Below are positions 11,641-26,879 of a DNA stretch of 64,000 nt, piece after piece; within the stretch, counting starts at the first letter, position 1, and each line of letters begins with the position of its first letter. The stretch is from Poa pratensis (lineage: Eukaryota; Streptophyta; Magnoliopsida; Poales; Poaceae), in assembly GCA_947311845.1 (NCBI GenBank), contig CAMZMU010000034.1, positions 95,529,131 to 95,593,130 on the forward strand. The letters run 5' to 3'. The position numbers were made by a program, and so were the translations under genes. Below the pieces are notes generated by a model, which searched no databases, was not told the origin of the DNA, and worked only from the letters and a program-made list of their open reading frames with translations.

Positions 11641-12008
11641 AGTGGACAGGATATCATGACCGGGTCTCCAAAGGAATGGTGCTATTTCTGATCCCGGTTA
11701 CTCGTGATATTTCTGATTATTTGACGTCGTGGATTTCGTCACAGACTATCCGGAAAGTTGAGATGCTCTAATATTTTGTGAGGAAATTCTAGAGCATAGC
11801 TTTCTTCTCGAGGGTTAGTCCTATACTATAGTTTTTTTTTCTTGAGAATTTCCTAGAGTATGGATGACAGCCCAATAAAAGGCCCATTGGCCCACGTATC
11901 CCTATATAGATGGACTGTGGAGGTGGAGCAGCACAGCATGCGGTTGTTTTCCAAAAACCCCCTGAACCTCTCTCATCCATCCAAACCGACCTCGCTTCAC
12001 CGTACATC

Positions 12009-12015
12009 TATAAAA
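12009..12015 (+). promoter_or_regulatory. TATA box of the eIF4A-III gene
   Basis: TATAAAA lies 92 bases upstream of the start codon at 12107. That spacing suggests a transcription start near 12040 and a 5' leader of about 65 bases. This is positional inference. Confidence 0.5.
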
Positions 12016-12106
12016 TCAGAAAACCCCAACTCCCCAGGTACCCACGCGCAAAAACGACCTCTTCCTGCTCCCCACGTCTCGCTAGGGTTTCTCCTCCTCT
12101 CCCGCG

Positions 12107-15650
<3,544 letters not shown>

Positions 15651-16523
15651 GCTTTCACTGAAGAAAGAAGGCACTGCTGCTGGCTGCTGTTGTTGTTGTG
15701 TTTGATGACGCTGTCCGTCCCAGCGAGCCGCTACTCCCTGCTGGTTTGAAATGTTTTGACTGAGAGTGGTATTGCTGCTGTAACTTGAGCGGAGAGGCGG
15801 GTTTGTGTCGCTTTGGGCGGTGGTGGACATGAACGGAGTGTATATATTCTTTCCAGGACCAGCCTCATGTAGTAAAACACAAGATGATGCTTTTGTGCTT
15901 TGGACGACATGTTGACACTTTGTTCATTTCGATTCTGTAGTAGATTTTGGGTTTACTCTAATGTTGAATGATACGATATATCGTCTTGAATATTCCTATT
16001 GAGATGTGTATGGTATTGCCAGCTCCATAATCTGCCTTTATTGGATATATATTAATTCATGCCCACATGTATCAGTAGGAAGATCATGCTCAAAATAAGA
16101 AATATTCTAGAGTTGCTTGAGTATTCTGTATCCAGTTACGTTTGGTTTAGTATACCGTGTACACATTTTCGATAAACAGTGAAAAAAATAGTAGTCGTGA
16201 CATTTTCGACGCACTTGTCCACAGCACCTCAAATATAAATTTATAATAAAAAACGAGAGGGGCAAATCTTTTGCTATTTCAACGAGGACGATCGAGGTGT
16301 ACTTAAAAAAGATCATCGATAGAGCTCTTTTTTATTTTCTTAATAAAAACTAGCTGGACGGGATAACTATTTGTTTTTAAATTTTGGTCGGTGCATTGTG
16401 TTGACACGAGACGAGCGCACGACTGCGCCATTGCGTTCCATTTACTTGCACAATTTGTAACATATAAACCCACGCTTGAATAATTTCCTGGAAGCAACCT
16501 CGATCAGACGATCACCATCACCG
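15651..16523. other. eIF4A-III 3' UTR and intergenic spacer
   Basis: The first few hundred bases after the stop are presumably 3' UTR of the helicase gene. The remainder is AT-rich spacer with no recognised gene or repeat, running into the 5' leader of the next gene. Confidence 0.5.
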
Positions 16524-17525
16524 ATGGCGTCGGAGGATGCGCCGGCGGCAAAGCGCCTAACCCGCGAGGGGTCCTTCTCGGGCGTGTGGTGGAAGCTGGG
16601 CGACGCGGCCGTGGACCCGTCCGTGGCGGAGCGCCGGCTGCGGTCCATCGCCGACGAGGAGGCCGACCTCCGCGCCCGCCTTGCCGCACGCCAGGACAGA
16701 GCGCGCGGCGTCCAGCGCACGGTCGCCGTCGCCTCCCTCGCCCTCGAGGCCCTCGCATTCGCCCACGCCTACTGGACGGCCAGGCGGCGGCGAACGGCGG
16801 GCTGGAGCAGGAAGTTCCTCCTGCTGCTGCTGTCTCCCCTGCTCGCCGTGCCCGCCTCCGCCGCCGTCCTCCTCGCCGCGTTCGCAAGGTTCCAGAAACT
16901 ATGTGAGCAGATTCTTTCATTCATCCATTCATTCATCAGGATCGTGTTCCATTAAAAATGCCATCTTGGATCACGCACGCAAGACATTGTTGGTGCAGTG
17001 GAGCGGCGGGACGAGGGTCGGCTGCGGGCGCTGGTGGCGGAGCGGAAGGCCAAGATCGGGCAGTTCAGGGGCAGCCACCACAACATCCACAAGCTCGTCC
17101 AGGTCTGTCAATCTCCCTGCACACTGTACGTACGTAAATCCGGAATGAACCTGAACGGATGAGTGGGTGGGTGCAGAAGTACGATCCAGACGCCGAAACC
17201 AGTACGACGACTTCTGAGCTGCACCACCAGCCGGCGCCGGCGAGTATGGGTATGGGAAAGCGCAGGGGCAGCCACCAAAGCATGCGCAGGCTCCTCCTCC
17301 AGGTCAGAGTCAGATAGATAGACAAATTAGCTAGTACTGTACTAATCTGTGTGTATGATCGCGATCGTGATGATGCAGAAGCGTGATCTGGATGCCGCCG
17401 CTGCGGAGACTGGCACGACCGGCTCTCCCGACCACCAGTCGCCGGTCGCCGGTGTGGCGAACTGGCCGCTCAAGCGGAGCCACTCGCGGCTGCGCTTCCA
17501 CATCGACGGCGACGACGACGAGTGA
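16524..17525 (+). CDS. Short lunapark-like ER membrane protein
   Basis: Four exons (16524-16902, 16999-17102, 17177-17302, 17379-17525) give 251 residues with clean splice sites and no frame break. Layout: a charged N-terminus with a short coiled-coil (about 36-62), membrane segment 1 (about 65-84), membrane segment 2 (about 98-120), then LERRDEGRLRALVAERKAKI and LVQKYDPDA (near 159-167). The double membrane hairpin, the AERKAKI helix and the YDPD motif match the N-terminal part of plant lunapark proteins, which sit at three-way junctions of the ER network. The C-terminal lunapark zinc finger is absent, so function may differ. Residues 150-165 and 191-207 repeat each other (RGSHHNIHKLVQ|K and RGSHQSMRRLLLQ|K), each ending at an exon junction. 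A paralogue follows at 19880. Confidence 0.75.
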
Positions 17526-18110
17526 ACCCGGCTTCCATCTGGTCACAAATGGCTTCAGCATGTACAAATAATATACACAGCGGACACCGATTAATCTGTA
17601 AAAAAATGGGATGTCCAGTTGGAGCTCTTCAATTTGTGCAATCCCTTTCAAGATCAGAGTTGTGCTGGAACTAGTGTGAGAAAGATATACTAGCTAGTTG
17701 TACTGCTACACCACAATCATCTCGCAATGCAAATACGGACTGCACGTACCAATGCTACTGTTTGTACATCATCGATCATCTTGCATTTTGTTTTTGCTCT
17801 GCGGTGAAAGGTTGGCACATGTGCACAAAAATGCAAGTCCACAACTATTAGGATCCCCTCCGCTTATCTCGAGACGTCTAAATGCTTTTAGGATCCATGC
17901 ACAAATTATCGATGAATCTTCAATTACTGAGTTGCGCAGATTTGTGCCACAATGTACAATATCTCGCTCTCTGCCTCCCCGTTGGCTGAGGCACAGTTTG
18001 AAGATACGATATATGAAAATTACGTCTAGAGAAATATATATACACGTACGGGCACCTCAGCGATTGCTTATACCAATGCTATTACTATACATCATCTTGT
18101 CGCGGAAATC
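17526..18110. other. 3' UTR and intergenic sequence
   Basis: Follows the stop of the short lunapark-like gene. An open frame (17698-18159) has no recognisable domain and biased composition; I do not call it a gene. Confidence 0.4.
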
Positions 18111-18507
18111 CCTTTTAGAGCTCGGGCGCCAGTGCACCCGCTCTTTTCAAAAAAATTGAAAAAAATTAAATGAGTTTCAAAAAATCCAAAAAAATACTAG
18201 GTGATGTATATGCATGTCCTCTACGTACGGTACAGATTATTTGGGAAAAACAAATCGTATTTCAAGCTACATAAAAATAACAAATTTCGGGAGCATCAAC
18301 AAGTAACAATAGCATGGATTTTCTGTCAGAAATTTATCTTTTTTCTATAGGCCATAAAATTTATTATTTTCTTACGAAATTTCTTGCGTAGCTACTTAAC
18401 ATGTATATCTTGTTGTGTAAAAAAATGCAGATTTTTTTGAAGCAAAAAAGTACGATTTTCAAAAAATTCAAAAAAAGGGAGCAGTAATGCCCGAGAGCCA
18501 AAACTCC
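18111..18507. mobile_element. MITE-like element with GCTCTCGGGC ends
   Basis: The left end CTTTTAGAGCTCGGGCGCCA pairs imperfectly with the complement of the right end (GTTTTGGCTCTCGGGCATTA). The interior is AT-rich with A runs and paired TTTTTTGAA/TTCAAAAAA segments. It resembles non-coding Mutator-like MITEs of grasses; a clean target-site duplication was not found. Confidence 0.5.
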
Positions 18508-19546
18508 CCATCTCTTGTCGCAGCATTATTGGCGAGGCAACTTTGTTTGTTTCGCTGGCGGATGTGCACTAGACACTAGGTCCTGAGACAAACAAAGCTG
18601 GTGCTGGTGGTCGTTGCTCGTTGTCGCAGCATTATTTCCTTGAAAAAAGCTGCACCTTTGTGTGCTGGTGCTAGCTAGCTCGGGTGCATGTCTTGGAATC
18701 TTTGACGTCTCAGGACGTGGCCATAACTACTGCAAATGTGAACTGGCTGGTCCAGGCTTGACTTACATACTAGTAGTTGATTTTCATTGCACACCTGATC
18801 CGTTCTCTAGCAAAATATAAGGCCGAAAAATTGTGCCGTAGCCCTTTTTTATATTTTCTAAAAGAGTGAAATGGAAAATAACAGTAAACGTGACCCTCTC
18901 TTTAAAATAAATAAATATCATAAATAAAACATCATGTTGTTGACCACAAACATCCTTCGATATCTATCTACAATTTCTCTCTCTCACAAGGAAATGCAAA
19001 AAGCTTCCCGAGATCGATCACTGTGACCTACATATGACATTTTCATGATCCAACAATTATACTAGAAAGCAGTTGCCTCCAAATACCCATGGTTTTGGCA
19101 CCGACATTTTTGTTTCTAGCCGATCTCACAATAACACCAAGGTCCTGCACACCTCCTTTCGGTTGGCTTGTAAATGATGATAATCCGGCTTGGAACTTCA
19201 CTCCGAATGGTTTACTTTCTCTTGTTGACGACATCAATTATTTATGGTCAACATTTGTGAAGATAATAAAAAAATCCTCAAAAAGTAATAAGCAACATCG
19301 GTAAGTTGCCACTTGTCCATAAGCTTTTGGTGTGTTGCATTGTCCGAGGTTCAGCTTGTTCTAGGGACAAGAAGATTTTATACAACATCACGCCGGCTCG
19401 TGTGATCCGGCCTCCACAACATGCTCATCGAGGACGAGAGGGGTTCAGAGTTAGACTTCGAGTTGGGAACCTGTGTGAGACCTCGGGGGTGTACCGGAGG
19501 CAACTGTTTGGGAGATCGTCCCCACATATTCGTTCGTTATACCATA
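18508..19546. other. Intergenic sequence
   Basis: No gene recognised. A short open frame at 19043-19237 (minus) and another at 19306-19566 (plus) lack domain signatures. GACATCAATTATTT and LTR-like pieces suggest old repeat debris, but nothing I can name. Confidence 0.35.
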
Positions 19547-19680
19547 CTCCCTCCGTTCTAAATTAGATAACTTCCATTTGTGCAAAAGTGGATGTATCTA
19601 TACTTGTAGCATGTCTAGATACATCCATTTTTAGATAAATAGAAGTCATCTAATTTACTCCATGAGTAGAACGGAGGGAG
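19547..19680. mobile_element. Stowaway MITE, 134 bp
   Basis: Terminal inverted repeats CTCCCTCCGTTCTAAATTAG and the complement of ...CATGAGTAGAACGGAGGGAG, with TA duplications at 19545-19546 and 19681-19682. The interior arms (GATGTATCTA / TAGATACATC) form a long hairpin. It sits about 200 bases upstream of the second lunapark-like gene. Confidence 0.93.
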
Positions 19681-19879
19681 TATGTTGCAACTTTGCTCAC
19701 CTCATGCTTGTGCTTGAGTTAGTTAAATGCAAGCTAAAGGAGAAAAGAAAAAGAAAATAAGAAGAAAAAAGAAAGGTGGCGTGCGTCAGTGCGTGCGTGC
19801 GTGTATAGTGGAGTAGTGGGCTGGCACGTCTCCCTCCACCTCGTTGAAAAGTTCCATTCTTTCCCGTTTCCCACCGTCC

Positions 19880-22800
19880 ATGGCCGCCGCCGGCGACGCC
19901 CCCGCGGGCCTCTTCTCCGGCGTGTGGTCTCGGCTCCACGCCGCGGCCTCCGGATGGCGCCGCCGCCGAGGGCAGGCCACCGGCGGCGGCGAGAACGAGG
20001 GCCCGGAGGAGGAGGAGGCGACCGTGCGGTCGCGCCTGGCGAGGCGGGCGGCGGCGGCGCGCAGGCTCGGGCGGAAGCTCGCCTTCGTCTCCTTCAACCT
20101 CGAGGTGAGATCCTGCTCGCACTACCCGCTCTCCATCTCCAGCGACAGAGCTTCAGGTGTTCGCGTGTATGCGCGCCCAGTCAACCCACGGTTATTTACT
20201 TGCGTCAAAGCTTTGTGCACGATTTACTTCCCAGAAAGAATTCGTGCCTAGCTATGAGGTTGCTGCCCCTGCTTGTGCCCGGGATAATTGCAGGTTGCAG
20301 GGATATATCTGTTTGTCGTCCCGGATCAGGGCTCACAGTGATTTTTCGTCTCTTGCGCAGGTGATTGTATTCGTGTACGCGTTCTGGAGGGCGAGGAGAC
20401 GGAGCCTCGGCTGGAGGCTGCCCACCCAGGCGCTGCCGATCCTCGTGATCCCCGCTCTAGCCACGCTCATCTACGCCGCCTTCGTGCGCTTCACCCGGAC
20501 GCGTAATAATCTTCACTGCACATTTCATCTCTTGCTTTGTAGCATCTTCCTAGCTGCATTATCACCGCCTTTAATTACTGTCCGTGCACACATGACACAC
20601 CCAATATACATGAACACTGTTGCTAGATCTAATACAGTTATCCTCTCTGGTCACTCGGTCTGGACTCTCGCTGACTTGTCTTGTAAGGTTTAGTAGTACC
20701 GAAATCTTTTCAAATCCTTAAAAATGAGTGTTTAGTATATATATGAAATTCCTTGCGTAGTCTGAGGATGCCGTCCTGGCAACTATCTCCCAAGTGAGTG
20801 ACCACTGCTGATCTTGCTCTGCAGTTGACCTCAAGGACAAGAAAAGGCTTGAAAGGCTTCAAGAGGACAAGCGGCAAACTGATGGTGAACCAAGGGAGTT
20901 TGACCAGGACGACCAAAACAATGTCCAGGTCTGTTTGTTTGTTTCTTTCAACCTAATTTTCTGTATCTTATATCTTTTTACCCACCAGTGCGTTTTGTAG
21001 TCTCAGTGTTTCCTTTATGTTGTTTGGGTCATCTACGTTCTGTTCTTCTGACTCATCCTTGTATTTAACATTGTTGGTGTCTATTTGTTGTTGGCGCAGA
21101 ACTGTGATGGTGTGGACGATGCTAGCAGTTCTTCTGTCGCGACTGATTCAGTGCCGCACACACCTAGGCTTAGGAAACGGCGCCAGTCGAGCATTAACAA
21201 GAGAGATGATGGTGGAGCAGATAAGGCGTGGGGTCACAGCAAGGACTTCCAGCCAATGCCCTCGGATGGCCTAAGACACAGGACATTCTCAAGTGGAAAG
21301 ACGTACATGACAAACAGCAGCAGCGCTACAGAAAGCAGCGAGGAAAATACGCGATCTGTCTCCGCTTGTTCAGACCAGCATGTCCATGTCCCTGTTTCCA
21401 GTGAAGATACTGTTTCACATCCTTCCGAGGATCATTCAGGATCTGCTATATCCGGCATGCTTGCCCAGCCTGCAAATATCCCTCAAGAATTGCTTGCAGG
21501 AGATGGTGAGAGAGAAGAGTTTGATGGATTGTGGGACATCACGGACACCTGCTCCAGTTCCAGCAAGGAGAATATGGTATGTCCAGCCGGGCCTCATAAC
21601 AGTTTTTGTGACAGAGACGTTTCGCCCTCAAGTGAATATGCACTTTCATCATTGTCAACTGCCTTCCAGGAATTGCTCGTCAAAGTTACTGAGGAACATT
21701 CGCTGTCTCTACCGGAAAAGCTTGAATCCTCTCCTGTTTTTATTAAGGAAGCCGCCGTGTCTCCACCGGGTGGCCTTGTTTCTCACCTGTCTGATCCAAT
21801 ACCATTTGCATCAGAAACCTTAAAAGAGTTGCCTTCCAGGGTGTCAAGGAGAAAGCATTGCTTGAACCACACACATCAGCTGAAGAGAACCCAACTTCAT
21901 GTGCAGCCGATGAGAAAGGACTGAAAATTAATTCTGATGTGGAGACTTATCTGTTGCCACCCATCTGTAGTGATGTCCAAGACAATGCAGCTGTTGTGAA
22001 CACTGATACAGTCAATCCTAAATGGAACCTTCTTCTAAAGTTGTATGGTAACGAAGTCGAGGAGACTAAACTGTCCAAATTCCACATACCGGAGGAAAGC
22101 ACGAGACCAAAAAGCTGCTTGGGGACTCCAGAGTTCTCCTTTTGCAGCCAAGAGATCAAACAGCTGGAAGTTGCTGGGAATGTCAGCTTTATTGATGACA
22201 GTCAGGAGTTGAGCTTCTTATCCTCTCCAGAGTTAGTCGTGGAGGGCGGTGAGAAAGAATTATGTGAATTAAACACAAAGGAGGAAAATGCTATACTCGT
22301 GAATATGGAGGAGGAGGGTTTGCAAGATCCACTTATAGTCAGAACCAGTACTAGTGGACAATGCCTGGAAGCTTCTGATGTCTCTTCATGCATTCAAGAT
22401 GCCAAGGCGAGGGAAGTTCCTGGAATCATAAACTTTGTTTCAGCCAATCCTGAATTAATGTACACACCATCCGCAGAGGTACTTGCAGAAGATGATGAAG
22501 AACTCAGGGTGGATAAAACGTCCGGTTTGCACTCACCTGAGCATAATGGCGTGTCTTTTAATTTTGAAGAGGAACCTATTCTGGATTCACCTGAAGCTGA
22601 TACTGCTGAACATTTGCTGGTTACACCATTATATACTGAGGAGGTTGAGATAACAGAGGTTCATGATGTTGTCCAGGAAGATATTTTTGAACCAGAAGGC
22701 GAGGAAGCATTTAAATATCAAAAGCTTGCTGTCACCCCTTCCAATGATGATGGTAACACTCGAAATTTGACAAGTGATTCAATTCCTGTGCAATTCATTC

Positions 22801-25800
22801 CAAACACCGATATAGAAGCTCTTGAAGGTGGTCAGGAAGCATCTTCTGAGCCGGTACACGAAAGCACTTACGCTGAAGAAATATTCTTATCTTCAGGGGA
22901 GAACAGTAATGATGAAGTCTATTCAAGCGGCTCAAATTCATATGCCAAATTGCTGGAAGGACTTTCTAAGTTTCAAGAGGAAATGCCTATTACTTTTTCA
23001 GATAGTCCGATCTTTCTGGATGAGTTTAAAAGTGCCGCTATTGTTGACAGTGATGCAGCCAGTCCAAAACTGAGCCTTCAAACAGACCTGCATGGTGGGG
23101 GAGTTGAGGAGAATGAATCATCCGAGTACCATGTACCAGATGAAATTAGAACGCCCTTCAGTTTGGAGGAGGAGGTTTTACTATCCCCACTTGCAGTCAA
23201 TGATGGAAGTCTATTCAACCAACTCAAATTCATATGCCAATCTGCGGGGACCCCAGAGTTATCTTCATGCAATCAAGAGAGTGAGGAAATGGAGGTTGCT
23301 GGAAGTGACAGCTTTATTGAGGCGAGTCCTGAGTTGAGCTTAGTATCGTCTCCAGAGTTAGTTGTGGAGGGAGGTGAGGATGCCAAAGAGAAAGAAGCAG
23401 GTGGATTAAACACCGAGGAAGAGAATGCGACACTAATCAGTTTGGAGGATGAAGCTTTGCAAGGTGAGCTTCTGGTCAGTACTGCTGATCATTCCTTGGA
23501 AACTGCAGAGTTTTCTTTATCCAGTCAGGGTGCCAAGATTACGGAAGTTCCAGGAATTGTCAGCTCTATTACAGTCAGTCCTGAATCGAGCTACCCTGCA
23601 TTTCCAGAGCTACTTGCAGAGGTTGACGGGCATTTGAAGGAGGATGAAACGTCTGAGTTGCACCTACATGAGCAGAAGGGCCTACTTATTAATTTGGAGG
23701 AGCCTTTTCTGGACCCACTTGTAGTTGATACTGCTGAAGATGCATTAGTTACATCAGAACTTTTGATATGCAGTGAAGAGGTCAAGATGACCGAAGTTCA
23801 TGGAGTTGTCAAGGAAGTTTTGTCTGAATCAGAAGATGAAGGGGCATTTGACCATCGAAAGTTTGTTCTCTCGTCTCCAGATGATGATAGTACCGCTCAA
23901 AATTTAGTAAGTAGTTCAATATCTGCCCAATTCATTCCAGATGCCAGTGTAAAGGAAGCTTCTCAAGCTGGCTACGAAGCATTGCTTGAGCCACCACACG
24001 AAAGCACTTGTCAATCTGAAGGGGCATTCTCATCCTCAGGTGAGATCGATGAAGTGAAAGCCGAAGCACCATTTGCTGGTCAGGAAGGACTTTCTAATTC
24101 TGATGATGAAATTGCTTTGACTCCTCTAGATACTTCCATCTTGCTAGATGAGGTTAGAAGTGCAGAAACTTTGACAGACAACTCTGCATCATCTCTATCT
24201 ATCCTAGACAGCAATGGAATTCAATCTCTTCACGATCATGGAAAAGCATCACAGGAAGTTACTTTTTTTCTCGAGGGAAGTCACACATCTTCAGATGAGG
24301 GCATAAACTCTGAAATATTTTCGCTCTATTCCAGGTCATCTTCATGTGTTTCAGAGATCATCATGCTGGAAAATCTCAGAGGTGGCACATCTTCTGAACC
24401 ACCAAATGATAGTGATTTATGCTTTGATGAGAGGAACCCCGTGACATTTTCCAGCATGGATAGTACAGAAAGTAATACAAACGACCCAGTGACTGCTGAA
24501 TTTGTTCTTGAGACCAACATGATCGAAACTCTTAATGCTGCTGAGGAAGCTAATGCTGGTTCACCACATGAAGTTTCTTCAAACTTTCTGGGCACCTTTG
24601 TTGCTGCAGATGTAATCAATGACTTGACTGAATCAGATAAACACGTTGACCTGTCGTCCTCTTCATTTGCTCCAGTGATTGATGCATTTGAATCATTGGA
24701 AACTGGTCAGGGTTTCTCTGAGCTGCAATCTGAAATGTCCCCTAAGGAGGTCAACTATGCCGAAAATTATTTTAGCAATACAATTGGTGATCCTCAAGAT
24801 AGCGAGAGAACATCATTGGTAGCTTTGCTAGATGAAGATTTAACTCTTCACAGGGCTTACATGTCTCCTGAAGATGTAAGTGATGTTCAAAATTCTTTGG
24901 CTGATGATTATGCTTCAGATCTTCCTCAGATGGTGGAGAGTCCCGCATCAGCAAAAAGTTGTCACCTGAGTCTCAGGAACCTTTAAGTTCTGAGGAGATT
25001 TTGGTTTATCCAAACGAGGGTTCCAACGCTGAACCTTCGGGCGTTCCTCAAGATCGCAAAGATGAAGATTTAACTCTTCACAGGGCTTACGTGTCTCCTG
25101 AAGATACTGGTGACGTTGAAAATTCTTTGGCTGATGATTATTCCTCAGATCTTCCTGACATGGTGGAGAGTCGTTGCGTCAGCGAAAAATTATCACCTGA
25201 ATCTGAGAACCCCTTAACTTCTGAGGATTTGTTTTATCCAGACGAGGTTTCCACCGCTGAAAATAATTTAGGCACTGCATACTCACCTTTGTGTTCTACA
25301 GAGGTCAACTCGACTGAACCTTGGAGTGTTGATCAGGAAAGAACTCAGCAACGTGATGAAACCATGCTGGGCTCTGAGGATATTTACATGGTTGACCAGG
25401 AAGTCAATACTGAAAATCTTGGTAACAATTCAGGGTCCCTAGATGTTCCAGATGTCATTATGGCAGATAGTCATCAAAGGCCAGAGAGAATATCATCTGA
25501 GATACTTTACGATGGCATGTTCAGTTTTGAGGGTACGTTAATATCCCTAGATGGCAACGACAATGCTGAGGAGGATTCTGCTAACAATTCAGATTCTGTT
25601 ATGCATACTGCACAGAGCAACACAACAAGTATCCTTGGTCTTCAAGAAGGATCTTTCAAGCAAGAAGATGAAAATGCAATTAATCCTATCTCCCCATATG
25701 AGGTTGGTACTGAAGAAACGACCTATTCTTCAGGTTTCAAACCAAAAGAAGACGATGAATCTAAGGACATGCAAGAGGATGTCGAAGACTTGGAGGACGA

Positions 25801-26169
25801 CCATGAGGTGAGTCACACCCCCTCCGATGCTTTGAACATCTATCTTCTTATTTAAGGTGAGTTGTATGATTTTCTTGTAGCCTGGTTTAACAAGGTATAC
25901 TGAACCTACTCACTGGCATGATATGATTTGCTTTCGTGCAGAATAATCCCATTGGCACTTTCGGGGTAGATGAAACTACAGGTGCTCTTGCACCAAGGCC
26001 TTCTGTTGAACTTTATGAAAAATTGGCACCAGTAGTCACAATCAGTAATAGCAATGGGAGCAGTACTGTGTCCGAGCTAGCTGACGTGCAGTACACCTTG
26101 TTGAATGATGATGATGATGATGATGATGATGACGATGATGCTGAAACTCTTGGTGCTCTACTTTTTTAA
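19880..26169 (+). CDS. Lunapark-like protein with giant acidic repeat tail
   Basis: Five exons: 19880-20104, 20361-20502, 20825-20928, 21100-25807, 25942-26169. The N-terminus mirrors the gene at 16524: SGVW near the start, a charged helix, membrane segments at about 66-84 and 99-118, then LDLKDKKRLERLQEDK. Exon 3 has the same size (104 bp) and phases as exon 2 of that gene. The huge exon 4 encodes about 1,570 acidic, Ser-rich residues with long repeats. The last exon ends with an 11-Asp run and LGALLF. The frame is broken twice in exon 4, each by one missing base: once between 21795 and 21921, and once at the C run 24942-24944, shown by comparison with an internal repeat. With both counted, exon 4 is 4,710 nt, a multiple of three, and the protein would be about 1,802 residues. 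Membrane anchoring in the ER is inferred; the role of the tail is unknown. Confidence 0.7.
21990..24160 (+). repeat. Two tandem ~350-375-residue coding repeats in the acidic tail
   Basis: Unit 1 (about 21990-23034) and unit 2 (about 23035-24160) share ordered landmarks: (A/S)PK near the start, then VEE with Y/FH(I/V)P, then GTPE(F/L)S with LSSPELVVEGGE or VSSPELVVEGGE. Later come VPGI(I/V), LAE(D/V)D, a TAE.LVT block, TEVH(D/G)VV and SAQFIPD/PVQFIPN, ending near PHEST/VHEST. A third start (SAETLTDNSASS) follows at about 24160 but decays. They are diverged, so the duplication is old and kept in frame. Confidence 0.8.
24831..25291 (+). repeat. Short tandem coding repeat, 77-residue period
   Basis: GATGAAGATTTAACTCTTCA begins at 24831 and recurs at 25061. 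Both copies continue through ADDY(A/S)SDLP(Q/D)MVES and LSPES(Q/E)(E/N)P. The spacing is 230 bp, one base less than 77 codons. Aligning the copies places the missing base in the first copy at CCC (24942-24944). Confidence 0.85.
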
Positions 26170-26879
26170 GTTACTACTGAATAACCTTACGAGAGCATCT
26201 ACACGCTTGCAACGGGAGCTGGTTATGTTGTGCTTTTGGTAAAGCATATAATACTAGAGATTGGAGAGGTGCAATAGTCAAAGTTTGAGTATGCACTGTT
26301 CTTATTAGTTTTGCGTGGTCAGAGAACGAGGGAAAGGAGTCCGATACGTGGAGTTTATGTACAGAGTGATATGAGAGCGATCAAGAGGTGAAAAAATGGA
26401 AATTGCCTCTGGATTGAGTTTGCTTGCGCTTGGAGTGGAACTGTCCTAGTTCTTGCTTTTTGCCATCGAGAATCTAGGATTTGTGGAAGATAAGGCTATC
26501 TTTCTGAGTGTTTTTTCTTTTCTTTTACATTTTGGGTTGAACTTGGTTGTGCATACACAAGTATAGTTCTGTATATCTGGGTAAATATACTGCCATCAAT
26601 AGCCCCTGTATAATCTGTTACGGTGCCTGATGTTATTCTTTTAGGCAGTAGTACTTTACATGAGTGCCTCATTTTTGCCCTTTTTTGTATGAGTTGAAAG
26701 GTATTGAGCCTTTGTAATTTTGTATGTAATACACGGAAACAACAGAAGTTTCCATTTTGGTAATGAGTACAGAAGAGAGATCATCTGGTAGTGCACTTCA
26801 AGTTGATACATCATATATCTTGTCAAAAAATTCCTATGTTTTTTATATACTCGTATCCGTTATAATTTTCTTTTATTTT
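26170..26879. other. 3' UTR of the acidic-tail gene and spacer
   Basis: Sequence after the TAA at 26167-26169 is AT-rich, with polyadenylation-type stretches (TTTTGTATGTAATAC near 26718). No further gene is seen before the segmental duplication. Confidence 0.5.

Noticed and set aside
16504..16920. Arg/Gly-rich minus-strand frame opposite the lunapark-like first exon
   Set aside because: Antisense shadow of a GC-rich exon; the plus strand has the family match and valid splice sites.
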